From NCBI RefSeq assembly GCF_000283155.1, contig NW_004454156.1:39945294-40009293 (forward strand): a stretch of 64,000 nt of DNA, read 5' to 3'. The notes beneath the pieces were generated by a model. It had not been told where the DNA came from, made no database searches, and was given only the letters and a program-made list of their open reading frames with translations. Of the stretch, positions 54,542 to 64,000 are shown piece by piece (the first letter of the stretch is position 1; every line of letters begins with the position of its first letter). Source of the DNA: Ceratotherium simum simum (taxonomy: Eukaryota > Chordata > Mammalia > Perissodactyla > Rhinocerotidae). Position numbers and translations under genes: made by a program.

Positions 54542-56463
54542 CTACCCTAAGATAATTTCTAAGATTAATATTCTAACATTCCTTCGTTATATAAGACTCC
54601 ACAGCAATCTCCATACAATGGCCCTTGGAGCAGTGATAGATTTGGGAAAATGCGTATACTTAAATCATTTCTTTCTCTGATTTCTTTCTTCACTGCTACG
54701 TAATAACTTCATGCGAAGTCGTTTAATATGGAGTTATGAATGTCATTTCAGAAATAAAATTCCCATAAAATGAATGATCATTTCAAAGCACAGCTTGGAT
54801 CTACAGAACTGTTTTATCTAAAACTTTTTTATGTGGCATAAACTACATAACAGATAAATATCTTCTTATCTGAAAATGAACACACACACAGAGGCCCTGC
54901 CAAAGTGTCATTCAGTGTTATAACAAAGAACAGAACCCATTCTGTTCTTAACAATTCAGTCCTTCCTAGGCAAATAGCAAATCTTCCTCTTTTGATAGAA
55001 ATGAATCTGAATAAGAAAAATATAACATATTATTTCATAACTGTGAACTAATTTTCTCATGAATTTATGAACACAGCTGGTGAGAGCCTGTATCTGTCAA
55101 TGCCACAATACAGAAAACACTTCTACTCAGAAGCAGAGAAGAGAGAACCTGATTAAAATGCAGTCGATAAGAGTGTCCGTCATAGATCACAGAGAGCTGA
55201 GAGGAGCTCTTGCTTTAAAGCCCTGCAAACCGTGGGAGCAGATGCTGTTATTGGCTCAGGAGAGTCATCAAGGAAACATAAATATAAAATAGCAGTTATG
55301 CAAGAATGTTTAGGGGCCTTGTGGTAGCAAAGGGAGAGGGTCTTCAAAGCGTTATCTACAGAGATAAGCACCAGAGAGAAGTCTAAATTTATAACAGTCA
55401 TCAGCTATGGAAGAAACTGGAGACCTGGACACCATTAGCAACACCTCCAAGTAGATCTTTCCCCTGTGGGAAGTATTTATTGGTCAACTTACAGTCATTA
55501 TCCCCGATTCTTCCAATTAGGATTACATGAAAAATCTAACCTGCCAGAATTAACATTCTATGGAGGCTTGTCTTCCCGAAATCATCACCATAGCCAAGAA
55601 AAAAAAAATATCCCTGTCCAGGCCAATTTAAAAATAAATTGCCATCTGCCACCGGCAGGAAAATCTCATTGGCCACAGAACAAAGAGATTGTTCCAAAGC
55701 CATCGTTGAGTATATGCTGCAGCAAAGAATAAAAGCAAGTGTCCCCATAGGCTCTGGCGAGCATAGTTACTAAAACAAAATACAAATATTTTCCACTCAG
55801 AGTTTAGTCAACTCATCTTTTGTCTTTTCAAGATCCACAGGCACACAATTAACTTGAAAATGATACTTTCTCTAAATGTTATCTTTCAGATTAGAAAAAA
55901 TACTGTATACCCAGTCCTCAATAGAGACTAGAATAAACCAAGCTGGTAAGCCATCAAGCAGATAAAAACTTGTCAAGTAGGAAAGAATATTGTTAGATGT
56001 TAAGGACTACAAACTAAACGCCAAAGAGTAGAAAAATTAAAGTTAAGAAACCAAGCTTTTATTGTGTGAGGAGGTAATTGCATTTTCACCTCCTATATCA
56101 ATGTGTCACATGAGCCAGCAGCCCCCTCACCCCTTCTATGCCATGAGGCACCATGGAATTGACCACGAGAGACACCAGTCAAGGTCCACTGACATAAGAA
56201 TTCATTCCTGCTACTGGCTGAGGTTTCACAGTAAAGGGAATTCCAAGAAGCTCCTTTGTCTCACATCCATTGGAAGGAACACATATTTAGAGTTAAAATT
56301 AATCATGGTTGGCATTCTAGGGAGATTAGGGAATATTTGGGGTTTTTTAAATTGATATTTGTTAAAGTGAATTATACTTTTCTTCAAAAGGAACAGGAAA
56401 TTATCCTCTGTATATTTTAAAAGGTTGTTATATTTTATAATGTTCAAATGAGTTGGTCTTTTT
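54542..56463. other. No gene or named repeat seen
   Basis: About 1.9 kb of mostly unique AT-rich DNA. The open frames (for example 55080-55292, 55466-55732, 56062-56355) are short and show no known domain. Confidence 0.5.
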
Positions 56464-57276
56464 TGAAGGGGATTGGGACATGGCATCCCAAAATACGCCA
56501 CTGTGGCATAAAAATTATTTTGAGCTGAATGCATTTGAGTTCCTGAAATCCCTCCTGAAATCCCAAAAGCAGGGACTCCCAAAAGAACTCAACTGTCATA
56601 ACTGAGGCAACTTTTATTCTTCTCAAAGGCTAGGACTTAAGAAGTAGGCACCACAACCAAACAGACATTGTCACAAGACTATCGTATCTGGGGCCGGCCC
56701 AGTGGCGCAGCGGTTGAGTGCACGCGCTCCACTTCAGTGGCCCTGGGTTCGCAGGTTCAGATCCCGGGCGTGCACCAATGCACTGCTTGTCAAGCCATGC
56801 TGTGGCGGCATCCCATATAAAGTAGAGGAACATGGGCATGGATGTTAGCCCAGGGCCAATCTTACTCAGCAAAAAAGAGGAAGATTGGCATCGGGTGTTA
56901 GCTCAGGGCTGATCTTCCTCACAAAAAAAAAAAAGACTATCATATCTCCTACTTATTCTCTTAAGAGCCCATTTATCTTAACAAAAAGTCATTTGTCTTC
57001 CATAAGTGCCCTTTCTCCCGTGCCACTTCTAAGAAGTCATTTGTTTTCCCAATGCGTTTCTCCTCTTCTCCTTCACCTATTAAGATGGTATATAAACCCC
57101 AAATTGTAACCAGCCCTTTGAGTTACTCATCACTGAGCATTCCCATGCGCATGCATGTTGCACTTGTAAGTAAACTCTGTTTTTAATCTTGCTAATGTGT
57201 CTTTTGTCAGTTTAATTTGCAGGCCTCCAGATACAGAATATGAGAGGGTAGAGGAAAAGTTTTTTCCTCTCCTACA
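56464..57276 (+). mobile_element. Class I ERV-like solo LTR, sense, with nested ERE
   Basis: Starts TGAAGGGGATTGGGACATGG, has ATCCCAAAATACGCCACTGT, GGTATATAAACCCC near 57088-57101, and ends CCTCTCCTACA. TTTTT flanks both sides (56459-56463 and 57277-57281), a possible 5-bp duplication, although T-runs make it weak evidence. Without the ERE (56690-56933) it is about 555-570 bp. It belongs with the LTRs at 52458 and 13525-13988. Confidence 0.85.
56690..56933 (+). mobile_element. ERE SINE (ERE2-type) inside an ERV LTR
   Basis: Head GGGGCCGGCCCAGTGGCGCA, body AAAGTAGAGGAACATGGGCA and tail GATCTTCCTCAC plus A-run. A 14-bp duplication with one mismatch (AGACTATCRTATCT) is at 56676-56689 and 56934-56947. 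Confidence 0.96.
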
Positions 57277-57281
57277 TTTTT

Positions 57282-57974
57282 CAGACAGAGGTCCAATTTG
57301 TTTTAGGATACATACAGAGATTTCTATTCAACAACATGAACACACTCAGATTCAAAAACTCATACCTCCTTTTGCACGCCCTCAAATCCTTCCTTTTGTT
57401 GCCCTATTATTGGCAGCACATGGCCTTGGATGGGTATTTGGAGTCTCAGATGAGGAAAAATTAAAAATTACGGCAGCTGCCTCTGGGTCTAAAGTTGAGA
57501 CACAACTTATCTAGGGGCAGATTGTCTTGTTAAATGAGCTATTATTTGAATAGTAGCTCTTTTAGTGATGCAAGTAAAAGGCAGGCATGCAGCTGTGTCC
57601 TGCAGGAAGATGTAACAGAATTCTGTGGGCCTTGATAAATGTCCTCCACCAAGGACTCGCTTGTACGAAGCTCTCAGGAGGAGAGGTTGACCGCTTTGCT
57701 TAAGGATCCCAAGATCCCTGGGAGAGAAGATACTTGAGGCCCCACATGACCCAGATAGGTTGGGGTGGCTTACACAGTAGTCCACTGGCAGGAAAAGATG
57801 TCAAGAGCCCCAAAGTGGAATCACTACAGGGAAACGGAGAGTCTGGACTGGTAGTCCAGGTTCAACTAAAAGGCGAAGTGTGGGAACTGACCCTGGCACA
57901 GAGTCGGGCTGAGCCTGGAGCCCCTCTGGATCCACTGCGGCACAAAGTCAGGCTGTGGGGAAAACAGCCAAGCA
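57282..57974 (+). other. Unclassified segment between two ERV LTRs, with open frames
   Basis: This 0.7-kb stretch lies between two ERV LTRs of different subtype. A 125-residue plus frame (57734-58111) runs from here into the next LTR, and another frame (57197-57514) enters from the previous LTR. I recognise no gag, protease, RT or env motif with confidence. It may be a decayed internal fragment belonging to the LTR at 57975 (which would then be its 3' LTR) or simply unique DNA. A purine-rich GTGGGGAAAACAG at 57955-57967, just before that LTR, could be a polypurine tract. Confidence 0.4.
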
Positions 57975-58709
57975 TGTATGTTTTTGGGGCCCAGGGCAGG
58001 CCACCCCAAAATATCCCACAACAGCATATTGATTATCTTGAATTAAAGTTACTTGAGAAGCAAAAAGGGCGTTCTGACCCTCCTGTCTGTTCCCCTGAAA
58101 GCAGGAAATAAATCTCCCCTGTGAAAGCTGCTCTCCCTGCATTCTTATCACCAGAGCGAGGGAATTCAGGGCCCAGAAGCCTGAATAAACAAAGTTTGCT
58201 AATTTACTACCTCAAGCCTAAACTCTGCTTAAATTCCTCATTAATTATGTACCTCAAATCTCAGTTTCTTTGTCCCGTCATTCTTTATAAATTCGTTTCT
58301 TTGTGTAAAAGATACATACACTCCCTGCTTTCTTCACTCTCCAAGCTTCATTTCTCTATGATCTCCAATATGTACATATTTTTTTTAATAATTTTTATTT
58401 ATTTATTTTTTTCCCCCAAAGCCCCAGTAGATAGTTGTATGTCATAGTTGCACAGCCTTCTAGTTGCTGTATGTGGGACGCGGCCTCAGCATGGCCGGAG
58501 AAGCAGTGTGTAGGTGCGCGCCCGGGATCCGAACCAGGGCCACCAGCAGCAGAGCACGTGCACTTAACCGCTAAGCCACAGGGCCAGCCCTAATACGTAC
58601 ATATTAAACTGGGTTTTTTTCCTATTAATCTGGTCTTTGTCAATTTTATTATTAGTCTAGCCGTAAGAACACAAGACGAGTAGAACAGGGATTTTCCCTC
58701 AATCCGACA
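57975..58709 (+). mobile_element. Class I ERV-like LTR (MER51/57-type), sense, with nested ERE
   Basis: Blocks CACCCCAAAATATCCCACAA, AGCATATTGATTATCTTGAA, CCTGAAAGCAGGAAATAAAT and TTGTGTAAAAGATACATACA match the MER51-like layout. It ends about CAATCCGACA. The ERE at 58381-58591 interrupts its 3' half. Subtype differs from the neighbour at 56464. The 5' boundary is uncertain by several bases. Confidence 0.78.
58381..58591 (-). mobile_element. ERE SINE (ERE1-type), antisense, inside an ERV LTR
   Basis: Antisense tail CCCCCAAAGCCCCAGTAGAT, body GTATGTGGGACGCGGCCTCA and head CCACAGGGCCAGCCC. A 14-bp duplication with one mismatch (AATAYGTACATATT) is at 58367-58380 and 58592-58605. Confidence 0.97.
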
Positions 58710-61108
58710 ATGTCCATGTAACCTTGGAGCCCAAGTTAGGGCACCAACAGCAGCCTTTGCAAGGATCTATGCCAGGAAAGGCATCGCTGAAGGAAGAGTA
58801 ATCCATCAGGCTGTCCAAGAGAGCCAGCAGTGGAACTCAGCAACAGCATCTGCAGCAACAGGCAGCTAACAAGCTGACTGGACTTCACACCTTGATCTCT
58901 GCCTGGTATGTGGAAGGACTGAAGCTATGGTCCAAGGGTTCTTGGACAATTGGGAAGGGCAGAAAAAAACCACAGTGGGAAATATTTGTGTTCTTGCCAA
59001 GTAAAACATGTGAGGATGAAGAACACAAAGTGATGTTTTTCCCCAAGCTGGTGAAACAGGTCATATCAATTTCAGAAAGATCATTTAAGTTACTTGAGTT
59101 AATAAATGTATATCTAACAACTGTTAATTTAAATAAAACTGTTAATCATTTTTAAATGATGAAAACTAGCAATCATACCCACCCCTCAACCACAGGAAGG
59201 AGAAGAAAGGGCCACTGGTTTGAGAAAAACATCTTATAAATATTTTTCCTTTTTAGGAATATACAGATGTCAATTTCAACAATATTACTAAGGTAAAAAG
59301 AAAAACAATCAGAATTACATGTTTCTCTTTGAAGGTTATTTTCACAGGACATAGCACTATTTTCTAAGGTCTTTAGAATCTTACAAGTTCCCTTTGTTTC
59401 AATTTTGCTTCCAAGCGCAGATTTATATTAGCAGAAAACAAGTTAGCAACACCTATGAATATTCACAGAAATCTCTTTATTTCACAGAAAAGCAAGATTG
59501 AGAGTCTAATGAATGTTTCCAGTGCTTTATCAAATTAGATTATTCGGCCACTTTGAGGGCACAGAAAGCTCTCTCTCCCCTACAAGCTGTGAGGCAGAGA
59601 GAACCTCTCTTTTTCCTCTTCTTGAGTCTCCTCATTAAATAGAAAGACACTTGCACTCACTAGAATTATAGGCAAAAAGCAGGCTGTAGATATCAATTTT
59701 ACTGGTAGAAATGGGGTAAAAAATGGGTAGAGTCTTACTAATAGTGAAATAAAGAGATTATAGCACTACTCTTTCATTTTACTACACTGAGAATTTTGAG
59801 ATTACTTTGGGTGACATGCAAATTGGATAACCCATAATAACATGCATACATGGCCTCTAAGAATCTTGAGAGAGAGAGGTCATAGCCAAAGAGAGATGGA
59901 GACGCCTCTCCTAGAATTTTATTTCATTGGTACTACCCAAGTGTGTGTGTGTTTTTTTTTTTTACTCTTATATAATGGGAGAGAGTATAAGAACAGAAAG
60001 TTGTGAATACAATTTACCTTTATTAGCTCTGCGTGTTTGGATAATTTAACTCAAGCTCTCTGAGCTGCAGCTTCATTCATAAAGATGAGAAACCGCCTAT
60101 ACTCTTCAGGTTTTCTGGGTGCTTCCTCACTTCAGGCACCTGGTGATGCTACATCACAGCCACCCTCCACACATCCTTTTCACCGCTGTCCCTATGGCTC
60201 AGCCTTAGTTCCCCAATTTTCCAATTCCAAATTCACAATGGAGAAAAATGCCTGGCCCAGCTCATCTTTTCATGTGAGGGATCTTGGAGGATATTATTCT
60301 TAAGTTGTGTATTCTCCTCTCATACGGTCAACTACAACAGATGTGGGAAGACACGAGGTCATTTTATTGGTGGTGGTTTAGTAAAGCAGAGAAAATTTCA
60401 ACAGAGGGAAGGGGGGAGGGCAGACAATGATCAACAGCTCTGGGCTAACAATAAAATATTTTAAAACTTGAAATAAAATATCTATTTTAGCATTGCATTT
60501 GGAATAAATGTTTCTAAGGTTTCTTTTATCACTTCAGTACTAAACAAACTCTGAGATATCTTTTGCGTAACAGTGAAATAAAAAAGTGAAGCTCCATAAA
60601 ATACAAATGCAGAAGGAAAAGGCAAGGCAATTCAAACAAATTTTAAGAATTTTAGTCACTTCAGAATACTATAGTTTGAGATCTGATAGATAATATGATC
60701 ATGGGGCAAATAAACCACCGAGACATTTATTGGAACAGACTTTTTTTTTTGTCTCAAGAACCAAATGCCATCAAGTAATTTGTAAATAATAATTGGTCTA
60801 CTCTAGTAGACAGCTGGGGAGGGGAGCCCAGGAGTCGCCCAGGCCCTGGATCTTCATTAAATATGATACCACATAGTGGGTACTCAGTAAATGTTTGTCA
60901 CATGCATTAAGGAATCAATGCTTTGGTTTTCTACTACTTTGGCAAAGTGAAGCAATTCGGCAGTTTTAACTAAGATGGAATCTAATGCAAGGTATTTTGT
61001 AAAAGATAGGTTATAATGCAAACAGAAGAGGTGGCTTTAAGTAGGCAAGAACTGGCCAGGGTGGGGAGAGGCATATGATGAGCAAAGATGGAAGGTGTGC
61101 TCTTGTTC
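58710..61108. other. No gene recognised; mostly unique DNA
   Basis: About 2.4 kb with no ERE and only a possible L2-like 3' end (ACATAGTGGGTACTCAGTAA near 60872). An 87-residue plus frame (58892-59155), followed by AATAAA-type signals at 59102-59138, resembles nothing known to me. A TG-repeat followed by poly-T lies at 59941-59962. Confidence 0.5.
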
Positions 61109-61119
61109 GAGTTTTTCTT

Positions 61120-61362
61120 TTTTTTTTTTTTGTGAGGAAGATCCGCCCTGAGCTAACATCTGCCAATCCTCCTCTTTTTGCTGAGGAAGACTGGCCGTGG
61201 GCTAACATCCATGCCCATCTTCCTCCACTTTATATGGGATGCAGTCACGGCGTGGCTTGCCAAGCGGTGCATCGGTGTACGCCTGGGATCCGAACCAGCA
61301 AACCCCGGGCCGCCGCAGCAGAGTGTGCGCACTTAACCGCTTGCGCCACCTGGCCGGCTCCT
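61120..61362 (-). mobile_element. ERE SINE (ERE2-type), antisense
   Basis: Antisense tail TGTGAGGAAGATCCGCCCTG and head CGCCACCTGGCCGGCTCC. An 11-bp duplication GAGTTTTTCTT is at 61109-61119 and 61363-61373. Confidence 0.96.
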
Positions 61363-61669
61363 GAGTTTTTCTTAATGTGAATGAATTTACCAAAGAATGT
61401 TACTTCCAAGGAGAAAGCATATGCCTCAGTTCCTTAGTAAGGCGGTTTCCAGGAGCCCGGAGCCCAGTCTCAGAGCATCTCTGCATAAGCAGCAGAGACA
61501 ACCAGGCCTTCTGGGGAGCTGTCTGCTCTCAAGGACAGGAGCTGGTGGTCTGATCAGATGCTCCACACTCTCATGTTTTTCTGTTCCTTTTGCCTTACCC
61601 ACTCTTCCCTTTCCCCTTTCTCCCAACTCTCTCCTCTGCCACCTTTCTACCAATGGAGAGCAACGCAGT

Positions 61670-61905
61670 GAAGTGTGCTTCTGGAGTCACTTGGCCTTGG
61701 TTCTTACTCTGACACTCTCAGCTACCGGCTATGTGAGAAGTTACTCACCCTCCCTGAGTCTCGATGTTCTCATTAGTCAAATGGGGTAATAACTGTACCA
61801 ATCTCTTACGGCTATTGTGGGCATGAGTAAGATAACACTTGTTAGGCCCTGAGAACAGTACCTGGCACATTGTAAGTGCTCGATCCACTAGCTGTTGGTA
61901 TTCTG
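61670..61905 (+). mobile_element. MIR SINE, sense, near full length
   Basis: GCTTCTGGAGTCACTTGGCC, GGCTATGTGAGAAGTTACTC, CATTAGTCAAATGGGGTAAT, GGCATGAGTAAGATAACACT and ACAGTACCTGGCACATTGTA trace nearly the whole MIR consensus in order. Confidence 0.92.
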
Positions 61906-62167
61906 ACATCTGAAACAGAGGCTAGCACTGGTTGTACGGACTGGAAAAGATGCTTGAGCATCACATGCTTATCTTTGTCTTGGCCTCTCAAACTGGACCA
62001 AACTACAAGGGTCCTCATAGCTCGAAAGTCCAAACTCAGTGTATCAACAGTTGTACCACCTCAGACAGTTCACTTTGTGGATACTGAACGGCTGGAAGGC
62101 AAGTTTGAATTCAGTGCCTCTGAGAAAAGGAGGCTGCATCTTTATCCATAAAACAAGCTGCCATCTT

Positions 62168-62386
62168 TCTTTTTTTTTTTATAATTTTATTTATTTATTT
62201 ATTTTTTACCCCAAAGCCCCAGTAGATAGTTGTATGTCATAGTTGCACATCCTTCTAGTTGCTGTATGTGGGACGCGGCCTCAGCATGGCCAGAGAAGCA
62301 GTGCGTCGGTGCACTCCCGGGATCCAAACCCGGGCCGCCAGTAGCAGAGCGCGCGCACCCAACCGCTAAGCCACGGGGCCAGCCCC
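62168..62386 (-). mobile_element. ERE SINE (ERE1-type), antisense, well preserved
   Basis: Antisense ATTTATTTATTTATTTTTTA tail, CCCCAAAGCCCCAGTAGATA, and head CTAAGCCACGGGGCCAGCCC. A 16-bp duplication with one mismatch (AACAAGCTGCMATCTT) is at 62152-62167 and 62387-62402. Confidence 0.97.
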
Positions 62387-62784
62387 AACAAGCTGCAATC
62401 TTGAAAGCCAAGTGTGTTTGTTCATCTCCGTCTCTCTCCACTGCTATTTTTTTTCTGGCTTCTCTTTCCATAGCATTTTTATAGATAAAATGTGATCCAA
62501 TGAGATACCCTATTCAATGAACTCCTTTATTGGCAAATTTCTCTAGCAAGAAAGTTGGCCAGCTGAATCCTCCAGGCTCTTCAAGAGAAATAACTTTTAT
62601 TATAAATTTTCATTTTAAGAGGCTCAGTGATGTCACCCTGTATAAACTGAGAACAATACCTCTTTGCCTTTAGTTTTTTATATGTAAAAAGGGACTATGT
62701 GGTTTTTTTTTTCTCGTTCAAATGCACTATTCAACAGTTTACAGAAAAGAGCTATAAGCTCTGTTTTACATTTCTGCAAAATAA

Positions 62785-62990
62785 TAATAAAAACCAACAT
62801 TTACTGATAGCTTACTATATGCCAGGCATTGTTTTAAACCCATTGCATAGATTGTGTCATTCAAACCTCAAAACAGCACCATGAGGTGGATTCTAATATA
62901 ACACCCATTATACAGATGAGCAGGCTGAGGCACAAAACAGTCTTACAACTTTCCTAAAATCACCTAGGTAATAAGTCATAGAGCCAGGGA
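62785..62990 (-). mobile_element. MIR SINE, antisense
   Basis: AACATTTACTGATAGCTTAC, TATGCCAGGCATTGTTTTAA, CAGCACCATGAGGTGGATTC, ACAGATGAGCAGGCTGAGGC and AATAAGTCATAGAGCCAGGG are antisense MIR blocks in order. Confidence 0.92.
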
Positions 62991-63185
62991 GTCTGTTAAG
63001 AACCTAGGCTTTTATCCACTCTATCATACATAGAAAGAGAACAGTTAAGACCACCCTGCTTTTAGGAACTTCACATGGAAGAATGAAGAAAAGCCATATG
63101 TTGCATAGTGCTATTATTGTGGCTTAGAGGTAGAGACATATTTAACAAAAGGCATAATGTTGAACCTCTTGATATCTAATGCCTT

Positions 63186-63245
63186 CACTCATTAAACAAA
63201 TATTTATTTAATGCTTACATTGTGGCATACCCTGTTCTAAATATT
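63186..63245 (-). mobile_element. Short LINE-2-like 3' end, antisense
   Basis: CACTCATTAAACAAATATTT then ATTTAATGCTTACATTGTGG resembles the antisense L2 terminus. The piece is short and diverged. Confidence 0.5.
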
Positions 63246-63259
63246 CACAATGGTGGACA

Positions 63260-63580
63260 GGTGTTTGATATCACTAGCCATCAGAGAAATAAAAATTAAA
63301 CCACAATAAGGTGAAACACGACAAGCCACCAGAATGGCTAAAGTGAAAAAGACAAACAATAACAAGGGTTGACAATAACAAGGATGTGGGGCAACTGGAA
63401 TTCTCACTTATTCCTGATGGGAATGTAAAATGCTACAACCTCTTTGGGAAACTTGGTAGTTAATAAAATTAAACATACAACTACCCTATGACTCTGTAAT
63501 ACTACTGCTAAGTACATATCCAAACGAAATTAATACATATAGACCCACCCGTAAAGACTTACATAAGAATATTTATAGTG
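63260..63580 (+). mobile_element. LINE-1 ORF2 C-terminal region (L1-H), sense, old
   Basis: CATCAGAGAAATAAAAATTA, CACCAGAATGGCTAAAGTGA, GGATGTGGGGCAACTGGAAT and TATCCAAACGAAATTAATAC are decayed versions of the ORF2 C-terminal DNA. An ERE interrupts it on the right. A small repeat of GACAATAACAAGG lies near 63371-63383. Confidence 0.82.
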
Positions 63581-63856
63581 AGCCAGCCTTGATGGCCTAA
63601 TTTGGTTAGGTTAAATTTTGGCGCACTCTTCTTCAGCAGCCCAGCTTTGGTTCCTGGGTGTGGAACCATATCACTTGTCTGTCAGTAGCCATGCTGTGGT
63701 GGTGGTTCACGTAGAAGAACTAGAAGGACTTACAACTAGGATATACAACCATGTAGTGGGGCTCTGGGGAGATAAAAAAAAAGAGAGAGAGAGAAAGGAA
63801 TATTGGCAAGAAAGGAAGATGTTAGCTCAGAGTGAATTTTTCCCAGCAAAAAAAAA
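63581..63856 (+). mobile_element. ERE-family SINE, very diverged composite copy
   Basis: AGCCAGCCTTGATGGCCTAA (head), CAACCATGTAGTGGGGCTCT (ERE1-like middle) and GGAAGATGTTAGCTCAGAGT (ERE2-like tail) occur together, as in the composite copy at 8655. Its high divergence marks it as one of the oldest EREs here. No target duplication is certain. Confidence 0.8.
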
Positions 63857-64000
63857 ACAATATAGCATAGCATACAAACAGAAAGTACACAACCCATAAG
63901 TGTACAGATTGATAAATCTTCAGAAACATCTCAGAAGCCCACGTTTTTTTCCCTTCTCAGTCACTAACCCCCCAAAGGTTATCTTGACTTCAAGGATGAT
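63857..64000. mobile_element. LINE-like fragment running off the window
   Basis: GTGTACAGATTGATAAATCT and CATCTCAGAAGCCCACG followed by CAGTCACTAACCCCCCAAAG resemble an old L1-type 3' untranslated block. The window ends before it can be classified. Confidence 0.45.

Noticed and set aside
1..64000. CRISPR arrays, operons, phage or bacterial defence systems
   Set aside because: The DNA is vertebrate: SINEs, LINEs and LTRs dominate, frames are short, and no regularly spaced repeat array exists.

Overview
This window is mammalian nuclear DNA and is almost certainly from a perissodactyl, most likely a horse, donkey or zebra (Equus). The diagnostic signal is 24 copies of the tRNA(Ser)-derived equine repetitive element (ERE) SINE, recognised by a head close to GGGCCGGCCCNGTGGC, internal tRNA A-box and B-box-like sequences, and tails with GAGGAAGAT or CTACTGGGGCTTTGGGG. 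Most copies are flanked by 10-18 bp target-site duplications. Old mammal-wide repeats (L1, HAL1-like, L2, MIR, MaLR and MER5-like elements, ERV LTRs) fill much of the rest. I found no convincing host protein-coding exon. Nearly all open frames lie inside repeats or are chance frames, so this reads as a gene desert or the interior of a very large intron.

Layout. 1-4.4 kb: an antisense L1 with broken ORF1 and ORF2, carrying three EREs. 4.9-7.1 kb: a HAL1-like LINE. 8.65-9.5 kb: a composite ERE and an L2. 9.5-13.0 kb: mostly unique sequence, including a candidate conserved non-coding block. 13.0-14.9 kb: two antisense ERV LTRs and a MaLR-like LTR. 16.4-22.4 kb: an antisense L1 with remnants from 3' UTR to 5' UTR, interrupted by three EREs, a MaLR-like LTR and a 34-nt fragment of U2 snRNA. 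22.4-28.6 kb: mostly unique DNA. 28.6-32.5 kb: L2, an old sense-strand L1 carrying two EREs at one site, and an ERV LTR. 32.5-37 kb: mostly unique DNA. 37-43 kb: an L2 split by an LTR, a 130-N assembly gap inside an ERE, an old LTR, L1 5'-UTR-like sequence and another LTR. 44-54.5 kb: MIR, several L1 3' ends, a HAL1/L1-like ORF1 region, an inverted ERE pair and a perfect 163-bp tandem duplication. 52.4-58.7 kb: three class I ERV-like LTRs. 58.7-64 kb: unique DNA with scattered MIR and ERE.

Nothing here suggests genes acting as a pathway. The informative content is the order in which elements inserted into one another. The most notable items are the U2 fragment with its own target-site duplication, the double ERE insertion whose second copy appears to have lost its 3' half through microhomology, the inverted ERE pair, and the 163-bp duplication. 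Family names were assigned by eye from remembered consensus features, so subfamily labels are tentative.
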